Assembly: GCA_964499485.1 (NCBI GenBank)
Contig: CAZCLF010000003.1
Location: 62,001-126,000 of the forward strand
Length of the DNA stretch: 64,000 bases
DNA from: Ga0074130 sp964499485
GTDB lineage: Bacteria > Pseudomonadota > Gammaproteobacteria > Burkholderiales > Rhodocyclaceae
Direction of reading: 5' to 3'
The notes below the pieces were generated by a model. That model did not search any database and was not told the origin of the DNA. It was given only the letters and a program-made list of their open reading frames with translations. Of this stretch, positions 23,781 through 32,940 are shown piece after piece; the stretch's first letter is position 1, and every line of letters starts with the position of its first letter. The translations under genes and the position numbers were made by a program.

Positions 23781-25940
23781 TTAACCTGGGCTGCCGAAGG
23801 TCTGCGCGCCGCTTTTAATCAGCGCATTATCGATATTGAGTGCCCAGGCTGCAGCAATGGCAGCCAGCACATTCGCGGTTTCTTCGCTGCGTTCGGCGAT
23901 GAGCGGAATGGTGCTGAGTTCGGTGAGGCTCTTCTCGTCGCCACTCTTGGCCAGCACAACGTGACCGGCACGGACAAAGACGGCACGACCACCTTTGGCA
24001 CGATGTTCGCGGATCACCTCGCTGTCAGCATTGGTGCCGAAGAAAATGACTTCGCCGTCGCATAGCTCTGCCATACCAGCAACCTTTTCATCATCGGCAT
24101 TCAGCACGCCAGTACCACTCGGTAGCACGACGTCGATCTGCGTGCGCAGCACGGTGAACATCTGATCCTGATCGTGGATGTGATATTGCGACAGCGCACT
24201 GTCGTATTCAAGATTGGTTACAACCCCGACATCGCAGCGGTCATAAGCCAGACCTTCGGAGAGGATGCTGGCGGGGCCTTGTTCGATGACGGCGGCAGTG
24301 ACTGAACGATTCAGCAGAATGCGCTCGCCACCCGACCAGTTAGCGCCATCATTGGTTTGCAGCTGGCGGCGATTCACATACACGCCCTTGCTGCATGCCA
24401 GACCAACATACTTGCCTGAAAGGCGGAGGAGGCGAGCAATGAGACCGGCTACGCGGGTCTTGCCGTGGCTACCGCTCACACCAACGACAGGGATGCGGCC
24501 ATTGGCGGTCTTGGGGAACAGACTTTCGACAATCGCCTCACCCACTGGCTGGGCTTCACCAATGGCTGGCTTTAAATGCATGAGCAGGCTAGGGCCGGCA
24601 TTGACCTCGACAATGGCGCCGCCTTGTTCATCAAGCGGGAGCGAAATGTTCTCAGTGACGATGTCCACACCCGCAATATCCAGCCCGACGATCTTGGCCG
24701 CAAGCACTGCCGTTTCAGCGTTACGCGGATGGACGAGATGCGTGATATCAGTGGTGTGATTGCCATTGCGCAGCACTACCACGCGGGCATCTGTGGCTGG
24801 CACGGATTCCGGTGTGTAGCCTTGGCGCTCAAGTTGCAGGAGAATTTGCGGCTTGTCGATTTCGATCGGCTCAAGCGGTTGTTCGCCAGCCTTGCCGCGA
24901 CGCGGATCGCTGTTTAGTTGCTTGTCCACCAGTACGCGTAGCGTGGAGCTGCCGTCACCCGTGACAATCGCTTCTTCACCACGGGCTGCGGCGACCAGCT
25001 TGCCACCAATCACCAGCAGGCGATGCTCGACGCCTTTGATAAACTTTTCGACAATGACTTCGCTACCTTCTTCGGCGGCGATTTTGTAAGCGGCTTCGAT
25101 TTCAGCTTGGGTCGAGAGGTCCGTTGAGACCCCACGGCCACGATTACCGTCCGAGGGTTTGACGACCACGGGCACGCCGATATCTTGAGCGGCTTCCCAC
25201 GCTTCGCTGGGGCTTTCAACCACTTGGCCTTCAGGGGTGGGCACGCCGCAATAACCGAGCAGGCGCTTAGTCATGTCTTTTTCGCTGGCGATGCCTTCAG
25301 CAATCGCGCTGGTGCAATCAGTTTCAGCCGTCCAAATGCGGCGCTGCGCAGCGCCGTAACCCAACTGGACCAGATTGCCGTTTTCCAGCAGGCGAATGTG
25401 CGGGATCTTTCGCTTGGTGGCTGCAGTAACGATGCATTGCGTGCTCGGGCCAAGACACAGGTTTTCCACCATTTCGGCCAGCTCAGCAACGGCACCTGAC
25501 ACGTCGAAGGGCTTGTCTTCCATCGCAGCAAGCACCAGCTCGCGCGAGATTTGCAGCGCACGGCGACCAATGCGCTCGTGTGTGGTGTTAAACACGACCT
25601 TGTAGAGGCTGCGGCGAGTGACTTCGCGCGCTTTGCCGAAGCTCACCTTCATGCCGGCTAGATTCTGCAGCTCGATGGTGATGTGTTCGAGAATGTGGCC
25701 CGGCCAGGTACCTTCATGCAGGCGCATGACAAAACCACCATGCACGCCAGGGCTGCAGGTGTGTGCCATCAGGCTGGGCAGCCAAGCAACAAGACGTTCG
25801 GGGAAACCGGGGATGAGGTTGGAAGGGAAATCTTCCAGGTCGTGAATATCGACAACAGCTTCGATGATCGGGGTGTAGGTCCACATGCTTGGACCGCGCA
25901 GATAACGGACTTCCAGAATCTCGATGTCTTTTTTGCTCAT
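23781..25940 (-). CDS. Short cyanophycin synthetase paralogue (CphA')
   Basis: A 719-residue paralogue of CphA with N-terminal domain, ATP-grasp domain (VVKPSDGNRGRGVSTDL; IVEVNAGPSLLMHLKPAIG) and a Mur-like central domain. The P-loop reads GSHGKTR (490-496) rather than GTNGKTT. The protein ends ALNIDNALIKSGAQTFGSPG, just where CphA continues into PGRFN, so the whole Mur C-terminal lobe is missing. Only 15 bases follow before cphA, so this is a clean end and not a frameshifted remnant. Short CphA forms are known: cyanobacterial CphA2 also lacks this lobe and polymerises beta-Asp-Arg dipeptides. Whether this protein does so is open. Confidence 0.88.
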   Translation of the reverse strand: MSKKDIEILEVRYLRGPSMWTYTPIIEAVVDIHDLEDFPSNLIPGFPERLVAWLPSLMAHTCSPGVHGGFVMRLHEGTWPGHILEHITIELQNLAGMKVSFGKAREVTRRSLYKVVFNTTHERIGRRALQISRELVLAAMEDKPFDVSGAVAELAEMVENLCLGPSTQCIVTAATKRKIPHIRLLENGNLVQLGYGAAQRRIWTAETDCTSAIAEGIASEKDMTKRLLGYCGVPTPEGQVVESPSEAWEAAQDIGVPVVVKPSDGNRGRGVSTDLSTQAEIEAAYKIAAEEGSEVIVEKFIKGVEHRLLVIGGKLVAAARGEEAIVTGDGSSTLRVLVDKQLNSDPRRGKAGEQPLEPIEIDKPQILLQLERQGYTPESVPATDARVVVLRNGNHTTDITHLVHPRNAETAVLAAKIVGLDIAGVDIVTENISLPLDEQGGAIVEVNAGPSLLMHLKPAIGEAQPVGEAIVESLFPKTANGRIPVVGVSGSHGKTRVAGLIARLLRLSGKYVGLACSKGVYVNRRQLQTNDGANWSGGERILLNRSVTAAVIEQGPASILSEGLAYDRCDVGVVTNLEYDSALSQYHIHDQDQMFTVLRTQIDVVLPSGTGVLNADDEKVAGMAELCDGEVIFFGTNADSEVIREHRAKGGRAVFVRAGHVVLAKSGDEKSLTELSTIPLIAERSEETANVLAAIAAAWALNIDNALIKSGAQTFGSPG

Positions 25941-26030
25941 AAATCAGCCCGGAGGCCCAAGAGTAGATACGGATTGTTCGATTTTTACAGATTAACGCGC
26001 AGTCTGCTGCTTTGGTTTACCTAGCAGTTG

Positions 26031-26501
26031 CTACAGGAAGCGCTCCAGCAGCTTGCGGCTATGGCGATCCAGCGCCTTGCGGTCGGCAATCAGGTAGAGA
26101 ATGCCATGGTTGTCGGCGATCAGCAGGCCATTATTGGGCAGGCGACGGATGTCTTCTTCACCTTTCAGAACAAAGGCCGTTGTGCCGCGATTGGTGGTCA
26201 CCGACCAAGTGCTAGGGGTGGCAAAGCTGCTGACGCTATCGAGACGGCTAATTTCCGGCATGAACTCGCGCCCGCTCAGCTCGCTGTCGATCAATGCACG
26301 CTGATCGGGGTTCAGTTCATCCAGCGTATCGACCCACACAATCTCATGGCCATCCTGGCTCATCAAGGCCAAGCCTTCATCGGGGGCGGCCAGCGGAAAG
26401 GCGCGTACCGGTGTGACATTGGCATGCACGGACCCGTCGGCTAGTGTGCAGACCAGACGCCCACTGCGATTGCGGGTGAGGGTGAATTCGACCTTACTCA
26501 T
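26031..26501 (-). CDS. DUF1854 protein associated with cyanophycin metabolism
   Basis: A 156-residue protein of the DUF1854 family: MSKVEFTLTRNRSGRLVCTL at the start, then FPLAAPDEGLALMSQDGHE, VDTLDELNPDQRALIDSEL, and a C-terminal LLIADNHGILYLIADRKALD. No signal peptide or membrane helix. It overlaps the upstream ABC transporter gene by 8 bases and precedes the cphA genes. DUF1854 proteins recur next to this transporter type and cphA, so a role in cyanophycin handling is likely; the mechanism is unknown. Confidence 0.85.
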   Translation of the reverse strand: MSKVEFTLTRNRSGRLVCTLADGSVHANVTPVRAFPLAAPDEGLALMSQDGHEIVWVDTLDELNPDQRALIDSELSGREFMPEISRLDSVSSFATPSTWSVTTNRGTTAFVLKGEEDIRRLPNNGLLIADNHGILYLIADRKALDRHSRKLLERFL

Positions 26502-28767
26502 TGTCGCCTTCCGATACGATTTCAGCGTTGTTGCGCTGTTGGGCCTGATAGAGGCGGTAGTAATGGCCTTCGCGCGCCATCAAGTCATCGTGATTGCCGA
26601 TTTCAACAATCTGACCACGATCCATGACCACAAGGCGGTCTGCCTTGCGCAGGGTGGACAAGCGGTGAGCGATGGCGATGGTGGTGCGTCCAAGGACAAG
26701 GTTGTCGAGCGCCTTCTGAATTTCCTTTTCCGTCTCGGTGTCCACCGCCGAGGTGGCTTCGTCGAGGATCAGAATGCGCGGATTAATCAGCAGCGCACGT
26801 GCAATTGAAATGCGCTGCCGCTCGCCGCCTGAGAGCCCCTGACCACGCTCTCCTACCAGCGAGTCGTAGCCTTGCGGCAGGCGCAGAATGAACTCATGGG
26901 CATGGGCGGCACGTGCCGCCGCGATGATCTCTGCTCGTGTGGCTTCGGGTTTGCCGTAGGCAATATTCTCGGCAATGGTGCCGAAGAACAGGAAGGGCTC
27001 TTGCAAGACAAGCCCGATATGACGGCGATAGTCGGCAATTGCGATGGAGCGGATATCCACCCCATCAATCCGAACCGAGCCTTGCGTCACATCGTAGAAG
27101 CGGCAGATTAAGTTCACCAGCGTGCTCTTGCCTGAGCCACTGTGGCCTACCAGACCAATCATTTCACCGGGCTGAATGTCGAGATCCAGATTGCGGATGA
27201 CGGAGCGGTTGCCGTAGCGGAAGCCTACGTCATGCATCGAAATTTGACCTGTTACCTGCGGCATGGGGCGCGGATTAACAGGCTGCGGCACGCTGGAGAC
27301 ATGGTCAAGAATGTCGAAGATGCGCTTGGTTGCTGCCGCAGCACGCTGTGTGGCCGAGACAATGCGGCTCATTGAGTCGAGGCGCGTGTAAAAACGGCCG
27401 ATATAAGCGAGGAAGGCAGTGAGCACGCCGACGGTACTGTTGTTGTGTGCAATTTGCCAAATGCCGAATACCCATACAACGAGCAGACCGATTTCGGTGA
27501 GTAGCGTGACGGTAGGCGAGAACACTGACCAGGTTTTGTTGAGGCGGTCGTTCATGGCCAGATTACGTTGGTTGGCTTCTCGGAAGCGCTCGGCTTCACG
27601 CTTTTCCTGCGCAAACGCCTTAACCACGCGAATGCCGGGGATGGTGTCGGCCAGCACATTGGTAACTTCGGCCCAGACACGGTCAATCCGCTCGAAACCG
27701 GTACGGAGTTTTTCGCGCACAAAGTGGATCAGCCAGGCAATGAAGGGCAGGGGCAGTAAGGTCACCAGTGCCAGCCACGGATTGATCGAGAACAGGATCA
27801 CCGCCGTCATGGTAATCATCAGTACATCGGTGGCGAAGTTGAGGAGGTCGAGCGAGAGGAATACGTTGATACGGTCGGTCTCGTTACCCAAGCGGGCAAT
27901 TAGGTCGCCCGTTCGTTTGCCACCAAAGTATTCAAGTGACAGCCCCATCAGGTGGTCGTAAGTGGTGGTGCGCAGGTCACGGCCAATGCGTTCCGACACC
28001 AGAGCCAGAATGTAAGTACGAATCCAGCCCAGTACCCATGCCAATACGGCCGCAGCGGTTAATCCCCCTAGGTACATTCCAACCAGTGGCCAGTCGATGG
28101 GTTTGCCGTTCTGAAAGGGAATCAACACCTCGTCCATCAGCGGCATGGTCAGATAGGGGGGCACCAGCGTGGCACCCGTGGATGCCAGTGTCAGCAGAAA
28201 CCCGGTTAGCAGCTGCCAGCGATAGGGGCGCGCAAAGCGCCACAGGCGGAACAGGGTCCAGGTCGACGGCGGGGTGTGCAGCTCGCGCGTGCAGATCGGA
28301 CATTCTTCCTGGCCTGGCTCCAGTAGCGCTTTGCAGGTCGGGCAGGCAACAAATTCTTCCGTCTCAGGCGGCAGGCCGGTGGCGATGGCGTCGACTTGCT
28401 TGTCGAATTTTTCGATCAAGCGCAGGGCAGCCACGTTGTGTTCAAGTGTGTAGCGCCAGCTCGCCAGCAGCACCGGTTCGTCTTCCTGTGCAATCAGCTC
28501 CAGTGTGGCAACGCCGGCATGGTCGTGATGTTGCAGACGCAGTCCGGTACGTAGTTCCCAGCTCTTCCAGGCGCCCTGGCTGCCTGCCTCACAGGCGAGT
28601 AGCCGGTTTTCGCTCAGCAGCAGCAAGCCTTGCTGAAAGTGGAGTCTGTGATCGAGGTCGAGTTCCAGCGAGGCTAGGATGGATTCGCCGGTCGAAATTT
28701 GGGTGGCGACTTCGGTTTGCCAGCGATCCGGGAGGGTGAGGATGCTGCTGGGGGAGGCGCTGATCAT
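26494..28767 (-). CDS. ABC transporter (fused permease/ATPase) linked to cyanophycin genes
   Basis: A 757-residue half-transporter of the MsbA/exporter type. A soluble N-terminal extension of about 165 residues comes first. It ends in a zinc-ribbon-like knuckle, CPTC (Cys142, Cys145) and CPIC (Cys156, Cys159). Then six membrane helices (about 175-470) and the nucleotide-binding domain: Walker A GHSGSGKST at 541-549, signature LSGGERQRIS, Walker B ILILDEATSA and the H-loop AHRLST. The N-terminal extension is not part of ordinary exporters. It is the first gene of the operon with DUF1854, CphA' and CphA. Substrate unknown. Confidence 0.9.
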   Translation of the reverse strand: MISASPSSILTLPDRWQTEVATQISTGESILASLELDLDHRLHFQQGLLLLSENRLLACEAGSQGAWKSWELRTGLRLQHHDHAGVATLELIAQEDEPVLLASWRYTLEHNVAALRLIEKFDKQVDAIATGLPPETEEFVACPTCKALLEPGQEECPICTRELHTPPSTWTLFRLWRFARPYRWQLLTGFLLTLASTGATLVPPYLTMPLMDEVLIPFQNGKPIDWPLVGMYLGGLTAAAVLAWVLGWIRTYILALVSERIGRDLRTTTYDHLMGLSLEYFGGKRTGDLIARLGNETDRINVFLSLDLLNFATDVLMITMTAVILFSINPWLALVTLLPLPFIAWLIHFVREKLRTGFERIDRVWAEVTNVLADTIPGIRVVKAFAQEKREAERFREANQRNLAMNDRLNKTWSVFSPTVTLLTEIGLLVVWVFGIWQIAHNNSTVGVLTAFLAYIGRFYTRLDSMSRIVSATQRAAAATKRIFDILDHVSSVPQPVNPRPMPQVTGQISMHDVGFRYGNRSVIRNLDLDIQPGEMIGLVGHSGSGKSTLVNLICRFYDVTQGSVRIDGVDIRSIAIADYRRHIGLVLQEPFLFFGTIAENIAYGKPEATRAEIIAAARAAHAHEFILRLPQGYDSLVGERGQGLSGGERQRISIARALLINPRILILDEATSAVDTETEKEIQKALDNLVLGRTTIAIAHRLSTLRKADRLVVMDRGQIVEIGNHDDLMAREGHYYRLYQAQQRNNAEIVSEGDNE

Positions 28768-28960
28768 GGAGGCAGGATAGTGTGTGGCTCGGATTGAAAT
28801 GTCTGGTGTTTGGGGGCCAGATTAAGCATCAAGTATACCGCTCGGCCGCAAACGAAAGCGGCCTGCATTTGGGTGCATGAAGGCCGCGTGATAAAATCAA
28901 CGCATCAAGACGGCTTTAAGTTTACCCAAGCCGCAAATATTCCCCTTTGATGAGGTCTGC

Positions 28961-30064
28961 ATGTCCGGCAACACTTTCGGCAAGCTGTTTTGTGTCACAT
29001 CCTTTGGCGAATCGCACGGTCCGGCCATTGGCTGCGTCGTCGATGGCTGCCCGCCCGGACTCGAAATTACGGTTGAGGAAATCCAGCTGGAGCTGGATCG
29101 CCGTAAGCCAGGTACGTCGCGCCATGTGACCCAGCGCCGCGAGCCAGATGAAGTTGAAATCCTCTCAGGCGTGTTCGAAGGCAAGACCACCGGCACGCCG
29201 ATTGCGCTGTTGATCCGCAACCAAGACCAGCGCAGCAAGGACTACGGCAACATCGCCCAGACCTTTCGTCCGGGCCATGCCGACTACGTCTACACTCAGA
29301 AATATGGCTTCCGCGACCATCGTGGGGGCGGCCGTTCTTCGGCCCGTGAAACCGCGGTCCGCGTTGCTGCAGGGGCCATCGCAAAGAAGTGGCTGAAGCA
29401 GCAGTTCGGTATCGAGATCCGTGGCTTTATGAGCCAACTCGGTGAGGTCGAGATTCCCTTCGTTAGCTGGAACGATATTCCGAACAATCCCTTCTTTGCG
29501 CCGAATGCCGCCATGGTGGATCAGCTTGAGGCGTACATGGATAAGCTGCGCAAGTCGGGCGAATCCGTGGGCGCCAAGATTACGGCTGTGGCTACTGGCG
29601 TGCCGGTAGGCTGGGGCGATCCTGTCTATGACCGCTTAGATGCAGTATTGGCCTATGCCATGATGGGCATTAACGCCGTTAAGGGTGTGGAGATTGGTGC
29701 GGGCTTCGCATCGGTCGCACAGAAGGGTACCGAGCATGGCGACGAAATGACACCGGAAGGCTTCCTTAGCAATAACGCTGGCGGTGTACTGGGAGGCATT
29801 TCAACTGGCCAAGATATCGTTGTGAATATCGCGATTAAGCCAACCTCCAGTATTCGCTTACCACGCAAGACCATTGATCTGGAAGGTAATGCCGCGATTG
29901 TTGAAACCCATGGCCGCCATGATCCTTGTGTGGGTATCCGGGCAACGCCGATTGCCGAAGCCATGCTGGCCCTGACCCTTATTGATGCGGCAATGCATCA
30001 CCGCGCTCAGTGCGGCGATGTGGTGTGCAAGACGCCAAAGATTCCGGGCAAGGTTCGGGGTTAA
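28961..30064 (+). CDS. aroC: Chorismate synthase
   Basis: A 367-residue FMN-dependent lyase that makes chorismate from EPSP, the last step of the shikimate pathway. Signatures: GNTFGKLFCVTSFGESHGPA at the N-terminus, RPGHADYVYTQKYGFRDHRG, GRSSARETAVRVAAGA and NNAGGVLGGISTGQ, plus HDPCVGIRATPIAEAM near the end. Length is typical. It starts the long plus-strand biosynthetic run; the 193-bp gap upstream is shared with the divergent ABC transporter and holds a GGCCGC/GCGGCC inverted repeat (28844-28863). Confidence 0.97.
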   Translation: MSGNTFGKLFCVTSFGESHGPAIGCVVDGCPPGLEITVEEIQLELDRRKPGTSRHVTQRREPDEVEILSGVFEGKTTGTPIALLIRNQDQRSKDYGNIAQTFRPGHADYVYTQKYGFRDHRGGGRSSARETAVRVAAGAIAKKWLKQQFGIEIRGFMSQLGEVEIPFVSWNDIPNNPFFAPNAAMVDQLEAYMDKLRKSGESVGAKITAVATGVPVGWGDPVYDRLDAVLAYAMMGINAVKGVEIGAGFASVAQKGTEHGDEMTPEGFLSNNAGGVLGGISTGQDIVVNIAIKPTSSIRLPRKTIDLEGNAAIVETHGRHDPCVGIRATPIAEAMLALTLIDAAMHHRAQCGDVVCKTPKIPGKVRG

Positions 30065-30071
30065 ACCGACT

Positions 30072-31235
30072 GTGAGCGAAGCCGAAAAGCCGCCGTACTG
30101 GCGGCTTTCTTCTTTTTACTTCTTCTATTTTGCCTTTATCGGCGCGTACAACTCGTATTTCGGGTTGTATCTGCAGTCGCTTGAGTTCTCCGCGCTGATG
30201 ATCGGCATCGTGATCTCGATGATGCAGATCATGCGCATCTTCGCGCCGTATCTATGGGGTTCGCTGGCGGATCGTTGGGGGCGACGAACACCTCTGATTC
30301 GTCTGTCAGTTGCAATGGGACTGCTGTGCTTCATTCCATTGTTTTTTATCGAACAGTTCGGCCCCATGTTGGCGGTGATTGCCGTGCTGGCCTTGTTCTG
30401 GAGTGCGGCATTGCCCCTGACGGAATCGCTGACGTTGGAGCATTTGCGCACGCAGCCAGAACGCTATGGGCGTATTCGTTTGTGGGGCTCGCTGGGCTTT
30501 ATTGTTGTTGTTGCCACGGTTGGGACACTGCTTGATCACTCGCCAGCGGTGGCCGTGTTGTGGAGTTGTGTGCTCCTGTTGGCGGGGACTGCCGTGACCG
30601 CGCTGTTTATGCCGGAAACACAGGTATCGCATGTTAGTCATGCCGCTGAACCTTTGCTCCCGTTGCTTAGGCGGCCAGAAGTGATGTGTGTGCTGGCGGC
30701 TTGCTTCTTCATGTCGGTGGCACATGGCCCGCTGTATGTTTTCTATTCAATCCACTTGGTCGATCACGGTTACAGCAAGACGGTAGTGGGGCTGCTCTGG
30801 GCGCTGGGTGTGGTGGCTGAGATAGTGGTCTTCATCTACATGCCGCAAATCCTGCGCCGCTGGTCCTTGCGCGGGTTGTTCTTATTCAGTTTTGCCGCGG
30901 CGGGGCTGCGTTTCCTGCTGATTGCTTGGGGTGTGGAGTCGCTGGTGCTGGTATTGTTTGCGCAAATTCTGCATGGGGCGACCTTTGGGGTGTGCCATGC
31001 CACCGCGATGTCCGCGCTGAGTCGCTGGTTTGGCTCTCGCCATCAGGGGCGCGTGCAAGGACTTTACGGGAGCGTCTCTTTTGGTGCGGGTGGTCTGATC
31101 GGTTCGCTGATTAGCAGCTGGTTATGGCAACCCATTGGCGCCAGCTGGGTTTATAGCTTTGCTGCACTCGCTGGGACGTGCGGATTGTTGTTGATTTTCA
31201 TTGGTCTGCCCAAAGCTACTTCCTATAAGGCGTAG
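30072..31235 (+). CDS. MFS transporter (MFS_1-like, 3-phenylpropionate-permease type)
   Basis: A 387-residue, roughly 12-helix major facilitator protein. It starts with GTG at 30072, 7 bases after the aroC stop, giving MSEAEKPPYWRLSSFYFFYF; this YW.LSSFYF..Y.A.GAY.SYF pattern is typical of the HcaT/PPP family. Loop 2-3 has GSLADRWGRRTPLIR, and the mid-protein has GRIRLWGSLGFI. The substrate is unknown and the family name is not proof of phenylpropionate transport. An in-frame extension into aroC is rejected because it lies in another gene. Confidence 0.85.
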   Translation: MSEAEKPPYWRLSSFYFFYFAFIGAYNSYFGLYLQSLEFSALMIGIVISMMQIMRIFAPYLWGSLADRWGRRTPLIRLSVAMGLLCFIPLFFIEQFGPMLAVIAVLALFWSAALPLTESLTLEHLRTQPERYGRIRLWGSLGFIVVVATVGTLLDHSPAVAVLWSCVLLLAGTAVTALFMPETQVSHVSHAAEPLLPLLRRPEVMCVLAACFFMSVAHGPLYVFYSIHLVDHGYSKTVVGLLWALGVVAEIVVFIYMPQILRRWSLRGLFLFSFAAAGLRFLLIAWGVESLVLVLFAQILHGATFGVCHATAMSALSRWFGSRHQGRVQGLYGSVSFGAGGLIGSLISSWLWQPIGASWVYSFAALAGTCGLLLIFIGLPKATSYKA

Positions 31236-31331
31236 AACTGCGCCGAATCAAGGCTTTGGATCGCCGGCGACAGCAGGTCTGTGACATAATCTAGGGTTCC
31301 CGCAAGCCATTTTCTGATCACCGGAATAGCC

Positions 31332-32738
31332 ATGCCGCAAACGCTTTACGACAAGCTCTGGCAGAACCACGTAGTCCATACCGAAGAGGATGGTACCGCG
31401 CTGCTGTATATCGACCGTCATTTGGTGCACGAAGTCACCAGCCCGCAGGCTTTCGAAGGGCTGAAGCTCGCCAATCGCAAGCTGTGGCGCATCTCGTCCA
31501 TTGTCGCTACGGCTGACCACAATACGCCGACCGATCACTGGGAGGAAGGCATCAAAGACCCCATCTCCCGTCTGCAGGTCGAGACGCTGGATGCCAACAT
31601 CAAGGAGTTTGGTGCGCTCGCTTACTTTCCGTTTAAGGATGAGCGTCAGGGCATTGTTCACGTTATGGGGCCAGAAAATGGCGCCACGTTGCCCGGTATG
31701 ACCGTGGTGTGCGGTGACTCTCACACCAGCACGCACGGCGCTTTTGCCTGTTTGGCGCACGGCATCGGTACGTCCGAAGTCGAGCACGTGATGGCAACGC
31801 AGTGTCTGCTACAAAAGAAATCTAAGTCCATGCTTGTGCGTGTCGATGGCAAGCTTGGTGCAGGCCTGTCAGGCAAAGATATCGCGCTGGCGATCATTGG
31901 CAAGATCGGTACCGCCGGTGGTACCGGTTATGCCATCGAGTTCGGCGGCGAAGCCATTCGTGCGTTGTCGATGGAGGGCCGCATGACGCTGTGCAATATG
32001 GCCATCGAGGCCGGTGCGCGTGCTGGCATGGTAGCAGTGGATGACAACACCATTAACTACCTCAAGGGTCGCCCTTTCGCGCCCAAGCCCGAGCAGTGGG
32101 ATGCCGCCGTTGCGTATTGGCGCACGCTGGTGTCGGATGAGGGCGCTGAGTTCGATCGCGTGGTCGTGCTTGATGCGGCCGAGATCCAACCGCAAGTCAC
32201 GTGGGGGACCTCACCGGAAATGGTAACGACCATCGACGGTGCTGTGCCGTCGCCCGATGACTTTGCTGACCCAGTCAAGCGCGAGGGTGTGGCCCGTGCG
32301 CTCCAATACATGGGCCTGACGCCACGTACGCCGATGGCTGAAATTGCCATCGACAAGGTTTTCATCGGCTCCTGTACCAATTCACGGATCGAAGATCTGC
32401 GTGAGGCTGCCGCTGTGGCCAAGGGCAAGCGTGTCGCTTCGAATGTGAAGTTGGCTATGGTCGTTCCAGGTTCTGGATTGGTCAAGCGCCAAGCTGAGGC
32501 TGAAGGTCTAGACAAAATATTTAAGGACGCCGGTTTTGAATGGCGTGAACCTGGCTGCTCAATGTGTCTGGCCATGAATGCCGACCGTTTGGAACCAGGG
32601 GAACGTTGTGCCTCGACCTCAAATCGTAATTTTGAAGGTCGCCAGGGCAATGGTGGTCGTACCCATTTGGTGAGTCCTGCAATGGCTGCAGCTGCGGCCA
32701 TTACGGGGCATTTTTCTGATGTTCGTAAATTAAGCTGA
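31332..32738 (+). CDS. leuC: 3-isopropylmalate dehydratase, large subunit
   Basis: A 468-residue aconitase-family subunit that works with LeuD to isomerise 2- to 3-isopropylmalate. [4Fe-4S] ligands are seen in FIGSCTNSRIEDLR and in EPGCSMCLAMN. The N-terminal TLYDKLWQNHVV and the GDSHTSTHGAFACLAHGIGTSEVEHV segment are canonical. First of the leuC-ecn-leuD-leuB set; leuA is elsewhere in the window. Confidence 0.97.
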   Translation: MPQTLYDKLWQNHVVHTEEDGTALLYIDRHLVHEVTSPQAFEGLKLANRKLWRISSIVATADHNTPTDHWEEGIKDPISRLQVETLDANIKEFGALAYFPFKDERQGIVHVMGPENGATLPGMTVVCGDSHTSTHGAFACLAHGIGTSEVEHVMATQCLLQKKSKSMLVRVDGKLGAGLSGKDIALAIIGKIGTAGGTGYAIEFGGEAIRALSMEGRMTLCNMAIEAGARAGMVAVDDNTINYLKGRPFAPKPEQWDAAVAYWRTLVSDEGAEFDRVVVLDAAEIQPQVTWGTSPEMVTTIDGAVPSPDDFADPVKREGVARALQYMGLTPRTPMAEIAIDKVFIGSCTNSRIEDLREAAAVAKGKRVASNVKLAMVVPGSGLVKRQAEAEGLDKIFKDAGFEWREPGCSMCLAMNADRLEPGERCASTSNRNFEGRQGNGGRTHLVSPAMAAAAAITGHFSDVRKLS

Positions 32739-32754
32739 GCTAAAGGAGAGAAGC

Positions 32755-32871
32755 ATGCGTACTGTATTTGCTCTGGTTGTCGCGTTTGCCCTGGTTGGCT
32801 GCAATACCGTTGAAGGCGTTGGCAAGGACATCAAGAAGGGTGGCGAAGCCATCGAGAAGGCAGCCAAGTAA
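32755..32871 (+). CDS. Entericidin A/B family small lipoprotein
   Basis: A 38-residue lipoprotein precursor between leuC and leuD. It starts MRTVFALVVAFALVGCNTVEG: a lipobox LVGC with Cys15, then the entericidin core NTVEGVGKDIKKGGEAIEKAA, which is a short amphipathic helix. A strong SD AAGGAGA stands 6 bases before the ATG. In E. coli entericidins form a membrane toxin/antidote pair; single members like this one in betaproteobacteria have no proven role. Confidence 0.9.
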   Translation: MRTVFALVVAFALVGCNTVEGVGKDIKKGGEAIEKAAK

Positions 32872-32940
32872 GACGCAAGACACTGTCTGTGAGGCTGCAG
32901 ACACCGTTATGTTGAAAGTCAGTGAAGGGCTCGATTGCTC

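Noticed and set aside
23781..25940. CphA' as a frameshifted pseudogene
   Set aside because: Only 15 bases separate its stop from the intact cphA start and no remnant of the missing lobe is present in any frame, so it is a genuine short protein.
27936..28739. 267-residue plus-strand frame, Arg/Pro/Ser-rich
   Set aside because: Antisense to the N-terminal and membrane part of the ABC transporter; composition is typical of a shadow frame.
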